From: an uncultured Muribaculaceae bacterium
GTDB lineage: Bacteria > Bacteroidota > Bacteroidia > Bacteroidales > Muribaculaceae
Assembly (NCBI GenBank): GCA_910589055.1
Contig: CAJURN010000001.1
Span: 124,001 to 188,000 of the forward strand
Length of the DNA: 64,000 bases
Reading direction: 5' to 3'
Position 1 is the stretch's first letter, and each line of letters starts with the position of its first letter. Below, one piece after another: positions 1 through 7,544 of this stretch. The notes below the pieces were generated by a model. It was not told the origin of the DNA, did no database searches, and worked only from the letters and a program-made list of their open reading frames with translations. The position numbers were made by a program, and so were the translations under genes.

Positions 1-107
1 AAGGCACCCCGGCACAGCTTCGCGCCCTATGCGGCTACGACGCAGGAGGCATTTTCAATGCAATAGCCAAGGTGTGCGCCGAAAAATGTGAAACAGTAGA
101 ATCATGA
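1..107 (+). CDS. dxs: 1-deoxy-D-xylulose-5-phosphate synthase, C-terminal end (partial)
   Basis: Only the last 34 codons are present, read in the third frame and ending in TGA at 105-107. The peptide contains GTPAQLRALCGYDAGGIFNA, which resembles the C-terminal end of Dxs, the thiamine-diphosphate enzyme that makes DXP for isoprenoid synthesis. The stop codon overlaps the trkA start (ATGA), so the two are probably translationally coupled. A dxs-trkA-trkH order is, to my knowledge, common in Bacteroidales, which supports the call; the short fragment alone would be weak evidence. Confidence 0.72.
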   Translation, partial: GTPAQLRALCGYDAGGIFNAIAKVCAEKCETVES

Positions 108-1438
108 GAATAGTTATCGCCGGAGCCGGTGAGGTAGGCTCACATCTCGCCAAACTGCTCTCTACCGAAGAGCAGGATATTACGCTGGTCGACGAGGACG
201 CAGCCAAGCTATCCGTACTCGACGCCAACTACAACCTCATGACCGTGGTCGGGAATCCGACATCATTCTCAGCCCTCAGGGAATCAGGTGTACCGCAGGC
301 CGACCTGTTTATCGCCGTCACACCTTACGAATCAACGAACATAGTTTCCTGCTCCATCGCAAAGACCCTCGGAGCACAGACTACCGTGGCTCGCATCGAC
401 TCCTACGACTACATGAACCCCGACAACCTCAAGTATGTCAACCACATGGGAGTCGACAGGGTTATCTACCCTGAATACCTTGCCGCGCAGGAGATTATAA
501 CATCGCTCAACCGCTCGTGGGCCCGCCACTGGTTCGAACTCCACGGAGGTCAGATTATCCTCGCGGGCGTGAAGCTCCGTGAAGGCGCCCCCATCGCTGG
601 CATGCAACTCAAGGATTTCGCCTTCACCAACCGCCACTTCCACGTGTCGGCAATCAAGCGCGACCATGAGACAATCATTCCCCGTGGTGACGACCGCATG
701 CAACCGGGCGACATTCTCTACTTCACCACCACCCGCGATCACGTGAGCGACCTTATCGAACTCACCGGCAAGACCGAGCGGCGCATGCGCCGTGTGCTCA
801 TCATGGGCGGCAGCAAGATTGCGATACGTCTCGTAAACATGGCTTCCGACCGTTTCCGCTTCAAAATCATCGAGGACAATCTTGATATATGCCACCTACT
901 GCCGCAGAAATGTCCCGACTGTGAGATTATCCACGGCGACGCCCGCGACACCGACGTACTTGCCGATGCCGGAATCGCCGATATGGACGCTTTCATAGCC
1001 CTTACTCCCAATTCCGAGGCCAACATTCTCACCTGCCTCACCGCTAAGGAAATGGGCGTGAAAAAGACCGTAGCCGAGGTGGAGAACATCCAGTTCATAT
1101 CCCAGGCCGAAGGTCTCAACATCGGAACGGTCATCAACAAGAAACTGCTTGCGACGAGCACCATTTTCCAACTCCTGCTCGACACCGACTCATCCACATC
1201 GAAATGTCTCGCCTTGGCCGACGCCGAAGTGGCTGAGCTGGAAGTGCGTCCCGGTTCAAAAATCACGCAGGCTCCGGTCAAAGACCTCAAGCTGTCGCGC
1301 GACATGACTCTCGCCGGACTCATCCGCGAGGAGGCCGGAATGTTGATTACCGGTAACACGACAATACGCCCCGGCGACCGCGTGCTCGTGTTCTGTCTTG
1401 CCGGAGCGCTCCACAAAGTCGAAAAATTATTCAGTTGA
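104..1438 (+). CDS. trkA: Trk potassium uptake regulatory subunit TrkA
   Basis: A 444-residue cytosolic NAD-binding protein that gates the TrkH potassium channel. It has the duplicated layout of full-length TrkA: a first RCK/Rossmann domain opening with GAGEVGSHLAKLL near residue 7, a TrkA-C domain around residues 140-220, a second Rossmann domain opening with VLIMGGSKIAIRLV near residue 230, and a second TrkA-C domain at the end. The start overlaps the dxs stop by four bases. trkH follows after 13 bases, so channel and gate are co-expressed. Length and domain order are normal for the family. Confidence 0.96.
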   Translation: MRIVIAGAGEVGSHLAKLLSTEEQDITLVDEDAAKLSVLDANYNLMTVVGNPTSFSALRESGVPQADLFIAVTPYESTNIVSCSIAKTLGAQTTVARIDSYDYMNPDNLKYVNHMGVDRVIYPEYLAAQEIITSLNRSWARHWFELHGGQIILAGVKLREGAPIAGMQLKDFAFTNRHFHVSAIKRDHETIIPRGDDRMQPGDILYFTTTRDHVSDLIELTGKTERRMRRVLIMGGSKIAIRLVNMASDRFRFKIIEDNLDICHLLPQKCPDCEIIHGDARDTDVLADAGIADMDAFIALTPNSEANILTCLTAKEMGVKKTVAEVENIQFISQAEGLNIGTVINKKLLATSTIFQLLLDTDSSTSKCLALADAEVAELEVRPGSKITQAPVKDLKLSRDMTLAGLIREEAGMLITGNTTIRPGDRVLVFCLAGALHKVEKLFS

Positions 1439-1451
1439 TCCGTCCACGAGC

Positions 1452-2930
1452 ATGAAACGCCACCACCGAACACTACTTTTCAACGTGCCGATGCTTCTCA
1501 AAGTCATAGGCATCCTGCTCATCATCGAGAGCGTGTTCATGCTGTTCCCGGCCATCGTATCGGCCATTTACGGCGAAAGCGACTGGATTCCCTTCCTGCT
1601 CACGGCTGCCGCTACCGGCGCGGTGGGTGCCGCACTGACAATATGGATGCGCCCCACTCACTCCCACATGGGCAAGCGCGACGGCTTCCTGCTCACGGCC
1701 TCCGTGTGGGTGGTATTCTCGATTTTCGGCATGATACCGTTCATGTGCAGCACAAACCCGGTGGGGGTCAGCGATGCCTTTTTCGAGGCTATGTCGGGAT
1801 TCACAACCACAGGCTCATCCGTGCTCACCGACATCGACAACATGAGCCACGGAATACACCTGTGGCGCGCAATGATGCAATGGATCGGCGGCATGGGTAT
1901 AATACTTTTCACCCTGGCCGTAATCCCGATGCTAAACCATTCGGGAGGCATACAGATGTTCAACGCCGAGGTCACGGGCATTACCCACGACAAAATCCGA
2001 CCGCGAATCAGCCAGACGGCAAAAAGCCTTTGGATGACTTATCTCGGCCTTACCGTGATACTTATAGTGCTGCTTTGGCTCGGGCCGATGAACCTGTTCG
2101 AAAGCATATGCCACGCCTTCGGAGCGATTTCGACCGGTGGATATTCCACACACGCCGAAAGTATCGCAGCCTTCAAGTCGGAATATATCGAGATTGTACT
2201 GATTATATTCATGTTTCTCGGCGGTGTCAATTTCGCGCTAATTTTCAAATGTGTGCGTGGCAATTTCCGCGACTTGCACACCAACGACGTCTTCCGCACC
2301 TACGTAGGCATAATTGCCCTGATGTTTGTGCTGTTCGTTATTTCAATCCTCTATGTTGGCGAGGCTCACACCTGGGCCGACATCACGGTCGAGCCGCTGT
2401 TCCAGATTGTATCCACAATCACCTCCACCGGCTTCACTGTGGCGAACTTCGAGAACTGGGGCACATTCGTGCTCTCGCTCACCTTCGTGATGATGTTTTT
2501 CGGAGCCTGCGCCGGGTCGACCAGCGGCGGCGCGAAAATCGACCGCATCCTCTATCTGTTCAAAAACGCCCACAACGAACTTTACCGCTGCATATTCCCC
2601 AACGCGGTGCTTTCCGTGAAGGTCAACAACAAGGTTGTCAATCCCGACCTCGTAAACAAAGTGATTGCCTTCCTGTGTATCTACATGCTTTTGGTTGTTG
2701 GCGGCGGCATGGCGCTCACAGCCTGCGGAGTGCCGCTCATCGACGCCTTTTTCTCGTCGTTCTCCTGCATATCCAACACCGGCCTTGGCGCAGGCATCAC
2801 AGGTTTCGGAGGGTCATACGACCTGCTGCCGGACATTGCAAAATGGATTCTGTCGCTGCTGATGCTCACGGGACGTCTCGAGATTTTCACCGTTCTCGTG
2901 CTCTTTATGCCGTCGTTCTGGAACCGATGA
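1452..2930 (+). CDS. trkH: Trk potassium uptake channel subunit TrkH
   Basis: A 492-residue multi-pass inner-membrane potassium channel of the SKT superfamily. The four pore-loop filter segments can be read in order: TTTGSSV, ISTGGYSTH, TSTGFTVANF and SNTGLGAG. An open frame reaches back to 1398 inside trkA, but the residues it adds are polar and unlike TrkH. The ATG at 1452 gives MKRHHRTLLFNVPML followed by the first membrane helix, so I chose it. It pairs with trkA immediately upstream. Confidence 0.96.
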   Translation: MKRHHRTLLFNVPMLLKVIGILLIIESVFMLFPAIVSAIYGESDWIPFLLTAAATGAVGAALTIWMRPTHSHMGKRDGFLLTASVWVVFSIFGMIPFMCSTNPVGVSDAFFEAMSGFTTTGSSVLTDIDNMSHGIHLWRAMMQWIGGMGIILFTLAVIPMLNHSGGIQMFNAEVTGITHDKIRPRISQTAKSLWMTYLGLTVILIVLLWLGPMNLFESICHAFGAISTGGYSTHAESIAAFKSEYIEIVLIIFMFLGGVNFALIFKCVRGNFRDLHTNDVFRTYVGIIALMFVLFVISILYVGEAHTWADITVEPLFQIVSTITSTGFTVANFENWGTFVLSLTFVMMFFGACAGSTSGGAKIDRILYLFKNAHNELYRCIFPNAVLSVKVNNKVVNPDLVNKVIAFLCIYMLLVVGGGMALTACGVPLIDAFFSSFSCISNTGLGAGITGFGGSYDLLPDIAKWILSLLMLTGRLEIFTVLVLFMPSFWNR

Positions 2931-2981
2931 TTTTCACATAGGTTAAAAAGCTGAACCACGCGGCGCTTTCAAATGTTATCG

Positions 2982-3001
2982 TTTCATAATAACTTATGAA
3001 A
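2982..3001. repeat. 20-base palindrome upstream of the PepSY-like gene
   Basis: TTTCATAA-taac-TTATGAAA is a perfect 8+8 inverted repeat with a 4-base centre. It lies 11 bases before the ATG at 3013. It is AT-rich and has no T-tract, so it looks more like a protein-binding site than a terminator. No regulator is identifiable from the sequence. Confidence 0.4.
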
Positions 3002-3012
3002 TTTCAAAAACA

Positions 3013-3498
3013 ATGAAACGCCTGGAACGATACCTTAACATCTTTATGATTGCCTTGGTGGCCGCAGGCCTGGCAAGGTGCAGCCACAGCGACCTTTGGA
3101 ATGAACTGCCCGACAAAATCAGCTACTTCATATCGCAATACTTCCCTAATTCCGAACTCAACTCAGTAACAGAGACCTCCGACAGCTATCATGTCCGGAT
3201 CAACAAGGGTGCGGGACTTACATTCGACAAAGACGGCTCCTGGACCGTAATCGACGGCTACGGACTGCCGCTTCCGCAGGTACTTCTGTTCGACCAACTG
3301 CCCCCGAAGCTTTACGATTACCTTCAGGAGACCGAACAGCTCAACGAAGTTTTCAGCATGCAGCGCGACAAAGTCCGCTACACGCTCACACTGCTCGATT
3401 CCGATCTGATTTATGATATAGCTTCCGAGGAAATCAGCTCTCCTGCGGGTTCCGACACTCCTACGGCAAGGACGCAAGCCTCTTATCAAGCAGACTGA
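3013..3498 (+). CDS. small exported PepSY-like protein
   Basis: A 161-residue protein. It opens with MKRLERYLNIFMIALVAAGL, a signal or anchor segment; an ARC-S follows, but the arginine before the cysteine makes it a poor lipobox. The body has the short pattern of Bacteroidota PepSY-like (DUF2874-type) proteins: SYFISQYFPNSELNSV, a VRINKGAGLTFDKDGSW strand pair, then LPQVLLFDQLPPKLYDYL. These small periplasmic proteins have no settled function. The last 38 bases overlap the 3' end of the convergent radical SAM gene. Family assignment is by eye. Confidence 0.62.
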   Translation: MKRLERYLNIFMIALVAAGLARCSHSDLWNELPDKISYFISQYFPNSELNSVTETSDSYHVRINKGAGLTFDKDGSWTVIDGYGLPLPQVLLFDQLPPKLYDYLQETEQLNEVFSMQRDKVRYTLTLLDSDLIYDIASEEISSPAGSDTPTARTQASYQAD

Positions 3499-4366
3499 CA
3501 AACTGATAGTTTTTCAGTCCCCAGCGCGGCTCCACAAGCATTTCCGGAGGCGCCTGGGCAAGAAAGCGCTCGATGGCGATATCCTTCCGCAATATGCCCA
3601 CGATGCGGGCGCAAAGGTCGGCATAGCTCTCGGGCGTGAACCGGATACGGTCGTCGTACTCTCCCCGCTCCACTCCGCGTGCCAGCGGCGTTCCGTTAAG
3701 CACCTGAAGCTGATGGAACTTAACCGTGCTCACAGGTAAATCATTGACGCGGCGCACGGTCTCAAGCATCATTTCCTCGCTCTCGCCGGGCAATCCGAGT
3801 ATGAAATGCAATCCTACGGGAATCCCTGCTCCGGCGACACGCCGGGTAGCGTCTACGGTCACATCCCACGTATGGCAGCGGTTGATTCGTGCGAGAGTCG
3901 CGTCATGGCTGCTCTCCGCACCGAATTCCACAAACACTTTCTTTCCACCCGATCCGGAATTTACATCGGCAAGCCACGTCAGAATCTCGTCAGGCATGCA
4001 ATCGGGACGTGTGCCTATTATTATACCCACGACATCCTCCTCGGCGAGCGCATCGCTGTATGCGCGCCGCAACAAGGGCGCGGCGGCATGCGTGCCGGTG
4101 TACGACTGGAAATAGGCCAGATAACGCATGTGCGGATATTTCCGCGCAAAGAAATCACGGCCTTTCGCGAGTTGCTCCACTACCCCGAAATTACGCTTCT
4201 CCCAATCGGGGCTGAACGCTTTATTGTTGCAGTAGATACATCCTCCCGTGCCGAAAGTACCGTCACGGTTGGGGCAGCCGAGAGCAAGGTCTACTGATAG
4301 TTTCTGAACCTTTCCCTCGAAAAATTGAGAAAGAAATTCGGAATAATCCTTATAGTACGGATTCAT
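3461..4366 (-). CDS. radical SAM protein of the YhcC/TIGR01212 family
   Basis: A 301-residue radical SAM protein. The iron-sulfur cluster cysteines fit C31-x11-C43-x2-C46 (CPNRDGTFGTGGCIYC), the spacing characteristic of the TIGR01212/YhcC family rather than the usual CxxxCxxC. Further family marks are YFQSYTGTHA, IGTRPDC, HFILGLPGE and VKFHQLQVLNGT. The reaction is not firmly established. The ATG at 4366 (MNPYYKDYSE) overlaps the aroC stop as ATGA; an upstream TTG at 4381 lies inside aroC and is less likely. It is the last gene of the minus-strand run from aroC. Confidence 0.9.
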   Translation of the reverse strand: MNPYYKDYSEFLSQFFEGKVQKLSVDLALGCPNRDGTFGTGGCIYCNNKAFSPDWEKRNFGVVEQLAKGRDFFARKYPHMRYLAYFQSYTGTHAAAPLLRRAYSDALAEEDVVGIIIGTRPDCMPDEILTWLADVNSGSGGKKVFVEFGAESSHDATLARINRCHTWDVTVDATRRVAGAGIPVGLHFILGLPGESEEMMLETVRRVNDLPVSTVKFHQLQVLNGTPLARGVERGEYDDRIRFTPESYADLCARIVGILRKDIAIERFLAQAPPEMLVEPRWGLKNYQFVSLLDKRLASLP

Positions 4367-5448
4367 CACACAGTGGCACAACGGTTCATGAGCATGGCAT
4401 CCATCACAACCATGGCAGCCATGGCCTCGACAATTGGAACGGCTCTGGGAAGGACGCAGGGGTCGTGACGGCCTTTGGCATCAAGCGTCACAGGCTCGCC
4501 GTCGAGGTCAACTGTGTCTATCTTTCGAAGCAAAGTGGCAACGGGCTTGAAAGCCACTCGGAAATATATGTCCTCGCCATTGCTGATTCCGCCCTGGATG
4601 CCTCCGGAATGGTTGGTCGTGGTGTGGATGCCTCCGTCTTTTCCACGATAGAAACTATCCATGGCTTCCGAACCGAGGCGGCACGCGCCTTCAAATCCCA
4701 TTCCGTACTCGAAACCCTTTGCAGCGTTGATGCTCAGCATAGCGGCGCCGAGCATGGCGTGGAGCTTTCCGGCAACAGGCTCGCCCAATCCCGCGGGAAC
4801 ACCTTTTATCACGCCGGTGATAATGCCGCCGATTGTGTCTCCGGCCGATTTCACCTCTCGGATAAGCCGTGTCATGCGCTCGGCTGTGGCGGCATGGGGG
4901 CAACGCACTATATTATCGTCGATCGCACGCAGGTCAAGCTCCGTGTAAGGTACAGGCACCTCGACCGAGCCTACCCGCGATGTGTATGCGAATATCTCTA
5001 TTCCCATGCTCTCAAGAGCCTGCCGGGCCAAGGCTCCGCCCACAACCCTTGCGGCAGTCTCTCGGGCCGAAGAGCGTCCTCCTCCGCGATAGTCACGGAT
5101 TCCGCCGTATTTGGTGCTGTATGTGTAGTCGGCATGCGAGGGTCGGAACACGTCGCGCATGTTTCCGTAATCAGCCGAACGGAAATCCGAGTTTCGGATT
5201 ATAAATCCTATCGGGGTGCCGAGTGTCTTGCCCTCGAATACTCCGGAAAGCAGCTCCACCTTGTCGGACTCGCCGCGTGCAGTGGTGATGTCCGATTGTC
5301 CGGGACGACGGCGGTCGAGCTGGCGCTGCACGGCAGCCTCGTCAATAGTAACTCCGGCAGGCATGCCGTCGACAACGCCTCCTATGGCCGCGCCGTGGCT
5401 TTCGCCGAATCCGGTAAGGCGGTATATGTTTCCGAAAGTATTCATCAT
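4366..5448 (-). CDS. aroC: chorismate synthase
   Basis: A 360-residue enzyme that converts EPSP to chorismate with reduced FMN, the last step of the shikimate pathway. Visible signatures are FGESHGAAIGGVVDGMPAG near the N terminus, GGGRSSARETAARVVGGA and the C-terminal RHDPCVLPRAVPIVEAM block. Length is normal. Two adjacent ATGs (5448 and 5445) are possible starts; the second gives the usual MNTFGN opening. The start overlaps the ybaK stop, and the stop overlaps the next gene's start, so three genes are tightly coupled. Confidence 0.97.
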   Translation of the reverse strand: MMNTFGNIYRLTGFGESHGAAIGGVVDGMPAGVTIDEAAVQRQLDRRRPGQSDITTARGESDKVELLSGVFEGKTLGTPIGFIIRNSDFRSADYGNMRDVFRPSHADYTYSTKYGGIRDYRGGGRSSARETAARVVGGALARQALESMGIEIFAYTSRVGSVEVPVPYTELDLRAIDDNIVRCPHAATAERMTRLIREVKSAGDTIGGIITGVIKGVPAGLGEPVAGKLHAMLGAAMLSINAAKGFEYGMGFEGACRLGSEAMDSFYRGKDGGIHTTTNHSGGIQGGISNGEDIYFRVAFKPVATLLRKIDTVDLDGEPVTLDAKGRHDPCVLPRAVPIVEAMAAMVVMDAMLMNRCATV

Positions 5449-5927
5449 TGTTTTACAAGGTCGGCGGTGCTTGCGCCTGTGAATTTTATCAGGTCGGCAG
5501 GCGCGATTTCAATCTGGAGACCGCGTACACCTGCGCTGACATATATTTTTTCGTGTTCAAGCGCCGATTCATGAAAAAACGTGGGAAATGGCTTCTTCAT
5601 CCCTATGGGCGAGCATCCGCCACGGATATAGCCCGTGAGCGGCAGCAGATCCTTCATGGGAATCAGGTCGGCCTTCTTTGCCCCTGCAACGGTTGCGGCT
5701 TTCTTGAGGTCAACCTCATGGTTGCCGGGGATGACACACACGAAGTACCCCGCACGCTCGCCATGGAGCACAAGCGTCTTGAACACCGTGTTGATGTCCT
5801 CGCCGAGGCTGTCGGCCACATGTTGCGCCGCAAGGTCGTTCTCGTCCACCTCGTAAGGCACGAGCGAATACTGCACCTTGGCGCGGTCGAGCAGACGTGC
5901 CGCGTTTGTTTTCTGAATCTTTGCCAT
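5445..5927 (-). CDS. ybaK: Cys-tRNA(Pro) deacylase YbaK/EbsC family
   Basis: A 160-residue aminoacyl-tRNA editing-domain protein of the YbaK family, which hydrolyses mischarged Cys-tRNA(Pro) and related species in the cytosol. The pattern LVLHGERAGYFVCVIPGNHEVDLKKAA, the GYIRGGCSPIGMKK segment with its conserved glycine run, and the C-terminal VSAGVRGLQIEI are typical. Length is normal. It lies between trxB and aroC with a start/stop overlap to aroC. Confidence 0.93.
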   Translation of the reverse strand: MAKIQKTNAARLLDRAKVQYSLVPYEVDENDLAAQHVADSLGEDINTVFKTLVLHGERAGYFVCVIPGNHEVDLKKAATVAGAKKADLIPMKDLLPLTGYIRGGCSPIGMKKPFPTFFHESALEHEKIYVSAGVRGLQIEIAPADLIKFTGASTADLVKQ

Positions 5928-5932
5928 CCCGA

Positions 5933-6874
5933 TTATTCGTAGAGCATAAGGAAACGCTCGGCCTCAAGGGCAGCGCGGCAACCCATACCTGCGGCCGAAA
6001 TAGCCTGCTGGTACTCGGGGTCAGCAACGTCACCGGCGGCGAAGACGCCTTCGACATTGGTGGCGGTACGGCCGGGTATGGTCTTCACATAGCCCTGCTC
6101 GTCAAGCTCAATCTGTCCGGCGAATACTCCCGTGTTGGGTTTGTGGCCGATGGCAAGGAAGAAGCCCTCGATGGCGATTGCGTACTCATTTTCGTTCTCG
6201 GTACCCTTGTTTGTCACCACGCGTGCTCCTTCAAGGAGTTCCGGACCAAAGAGGCTAACCGTATTGGTGTTGAAAAGAACCTCGATTTTATCGTTTTCCA
6301 TAACACGCTTCTGCATCACCTTGGACGCACGCAGATAATCCTTGCGCACAATCATGTAGACCTTTGAGGCGAGATTGGCAAGATAAAGAGCTTCCTCGCA
6401 AGCGGTGTCACCACCGCCCACAACTGCCACAGGACGGTTGCGGAAGAAGAAGCCGTCGCATGTCGCGCAGGCCGACACACCCATGCCCATGTACTTCTGC
6501 TCATCGGGCAGACCGAGATAACGGGCAGACGCGCCGGTAGAGATAATCACCGTATCAGCGATGTAAGTGTCGGTACCGTTTACCTTAACCTTGAAAGGAC
6601 GGTCGGAGAAATCGACTTCGGTAACGAGTCCGGGCACGATGTTGGCTCCGAAACGCAGGGCCTGTGCTCGCAGGTCTTCCATCATCTTGGGTCCTGCCAC
6701 GCCATCGACGTAACCGGGGAAGTTTTCCACCTCTGTGGTGGTGATAAGCTGGCCACCGGGCTGGGGTCCTTCAATCACGATGGGATTGAGATTGGCACGC
6801 GAGGTATATATAGCCGCAGTGAATCCTGCGGGTCCTGAACCTATGATAAGGCATTTGGTACGAGTTTCTGACAT
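5933..6874 (-). CDS. trxB: thioredoxin reductase
   Basis: A 313-residue NADPH-dependent flavoprotein that reduces thioredoxin in the cytosol. The FAD site IIGSGPAGFTAAIYTSR is near residue 10, the redox pair C136-ATC-139 sits in SACATCDG, the NADPH fold VVGGGDTACEEALYLA follows, and the second FAD motif GVFAAGDVADPEYQQ is near the C terminus. Length and order match bacterial TrxB. The lolA-like gene ends 6 bases upstream and ybaK begins 5 bases downstream. Confidence 0.97.
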   Translation of the reverse strand: MSETRTKCLIIGSGPAGFTAAIYTSRANLNPIVIEGPQPGGQLITTTEVENFPGYVDGVAGPKMMEDLRAQALRFGANIVPGLVTEVDFSDRPFKVKVNGTDTYIADTVIISTGASARYLGLPDEQKYMGMGVSACATCDGFFFRNRPVAVVGGGDTACEEALYLANLASKVYMIVRKDYLRASKVMQKRVMENDKIEVLFNTNTVSLFGPELLEGARVVTNKGTENENEYAIAIEGFFLAIGHKPNTGVFAGQIELDEQGYVKTIPGRTATNVEGVFAAGDVADPEYQQAISAAGMGCRAALEAERFLMLYE

Positions 6875-6880
6875 AATATT

Positions 6881-7513
6881 TTATCTTAAATCAATTATTT
6901 CTGAGGCCGGGAAAAGTTTGGCATCGTAGCGGAAAGATGAAAGCGGGAGTTTCTTTCCGAAAGTCACCTTCGACACTTCGGCGCGAATCTCGTTGCCGTC
7001 GGTGAAAGTGACACTGAGTGCTGTCGGAAGCCAGGAGGACGTATCCACCGTGACAACCGCCTTCTTGATTCCCGAAGGCGAGCCTGTGAGCGGCGTGAGC
7101 TGCACGGCCTTTTTTCCGGCAGGAGCCTTGACAAGCATCGCCTTGTAATGGGAGGCGTATGAATTGAGCACCGTGAACGGATTCGTCTCCATAAGCTCGG
7201 CGGCGGTCGGTTCGGTGATGCTCACTTCCTGCGATGAGGAAAGCATGGTCCACTGCGTACGGCCATCATACCACACCTTTACCTGCGGCGTGTCCATCCG
7301 GAAGTAGGCCTGCTCCATGGTGAGCGTGCCGGCGATGGGACTTTGCTGACCGCGGATGATAAAGGCCACCTCACACATTCCTGCGGAGTTCAGTTTAGCC
7401 GCGCATCGGCTCATAACCGACGAAGCCGTGTCGGCGGCATAAGCGGTTGCACCGACAAGCGCAAACAAAAGTGCGGCAAATATAATGCGGTATGTTCGGG
7501 TTGCTGTCTTCAT
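6881..7513 (-). CDS. LolA-like outer-membrane lipoprotein carrier
   Basis: A 210-residue periplasmic protein. The signal peptide MKTATRTYRIIFAALLFALV ends at an AYA-A cleavage site. The rest is the LolA/LolB-type half-barrel, with short strands such as GTLTMEQAYFRMDTPQVKVWYDGRTQWTM typical of Bacteroidota LolA-like proteins next to ftsK. By family it would carry lipoproteins from the inner to the outer membrane. It sits between ftsK (31 bases away) and trxB (6 bases). Sequence similarity to proteobacterial LolA is low, so the role is inferred from fold pattern and neighbourhood. Confidence 0.82.
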   Translation of the reverse strand: MKTATRTYRIIFAALLFALVGATAYAADTASSVMSRCAAKLNSAGMCEVAFIIRGQQSPIAGTLTMEQAYFRMDTPQVKVWYDGRTQWTMLSSSQEVSITEPTAAELMETNPFTVLNSYASHYKAMLVKAPAGKKAVQLTPLTGSPSGIKKAVVTVDTSSWLPTALSVTFTDGNEIRAEVSKVTFGKKLPLSSFRYDAKLFPASEIIDLR

Positions 7514-7525
7514 AACTTCCTAACA

Positions 7526-7533
7526 CAAAGGTA
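7526..7533 (-). promoter_or_regulatory. candidate -7 box before lolA-like gene
   Basis: Read on the minus strand the site is TACCTTTG, a match to the Bacteroidota -7 consensus TAnnTTTG. It lies in the 31-base gap between ftsK and the lolA-like gene, 12 bases before the ATG. No TTTG was found at the -33 position. It could give lolA-trxB-ybaK-aroC some transcription independent of ftsK. Confidence 0.4.
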
Positions 7534-7544
7534 AAGGATATGGT

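Noticed and set aside
1398..1451. Earlier start for TrkH inside trkA
   Set aside because: Adds 18 polar residues unlike any TrkH and would overlap trkA by 41 bases; the ATG at 1452 fits the family.
1643..2941. A 432-codon frame overlapping trkH on the same strand
   Set aside because: Arg/His/Pro-rich translation typical of a frame-shifted GC-rich gene; trkH motifs are in the other frame.
4465..5574. A 369-codon plus-strand frame opposite aroC
   Set aside because: Antisense shadow; aroC is complete and intact.
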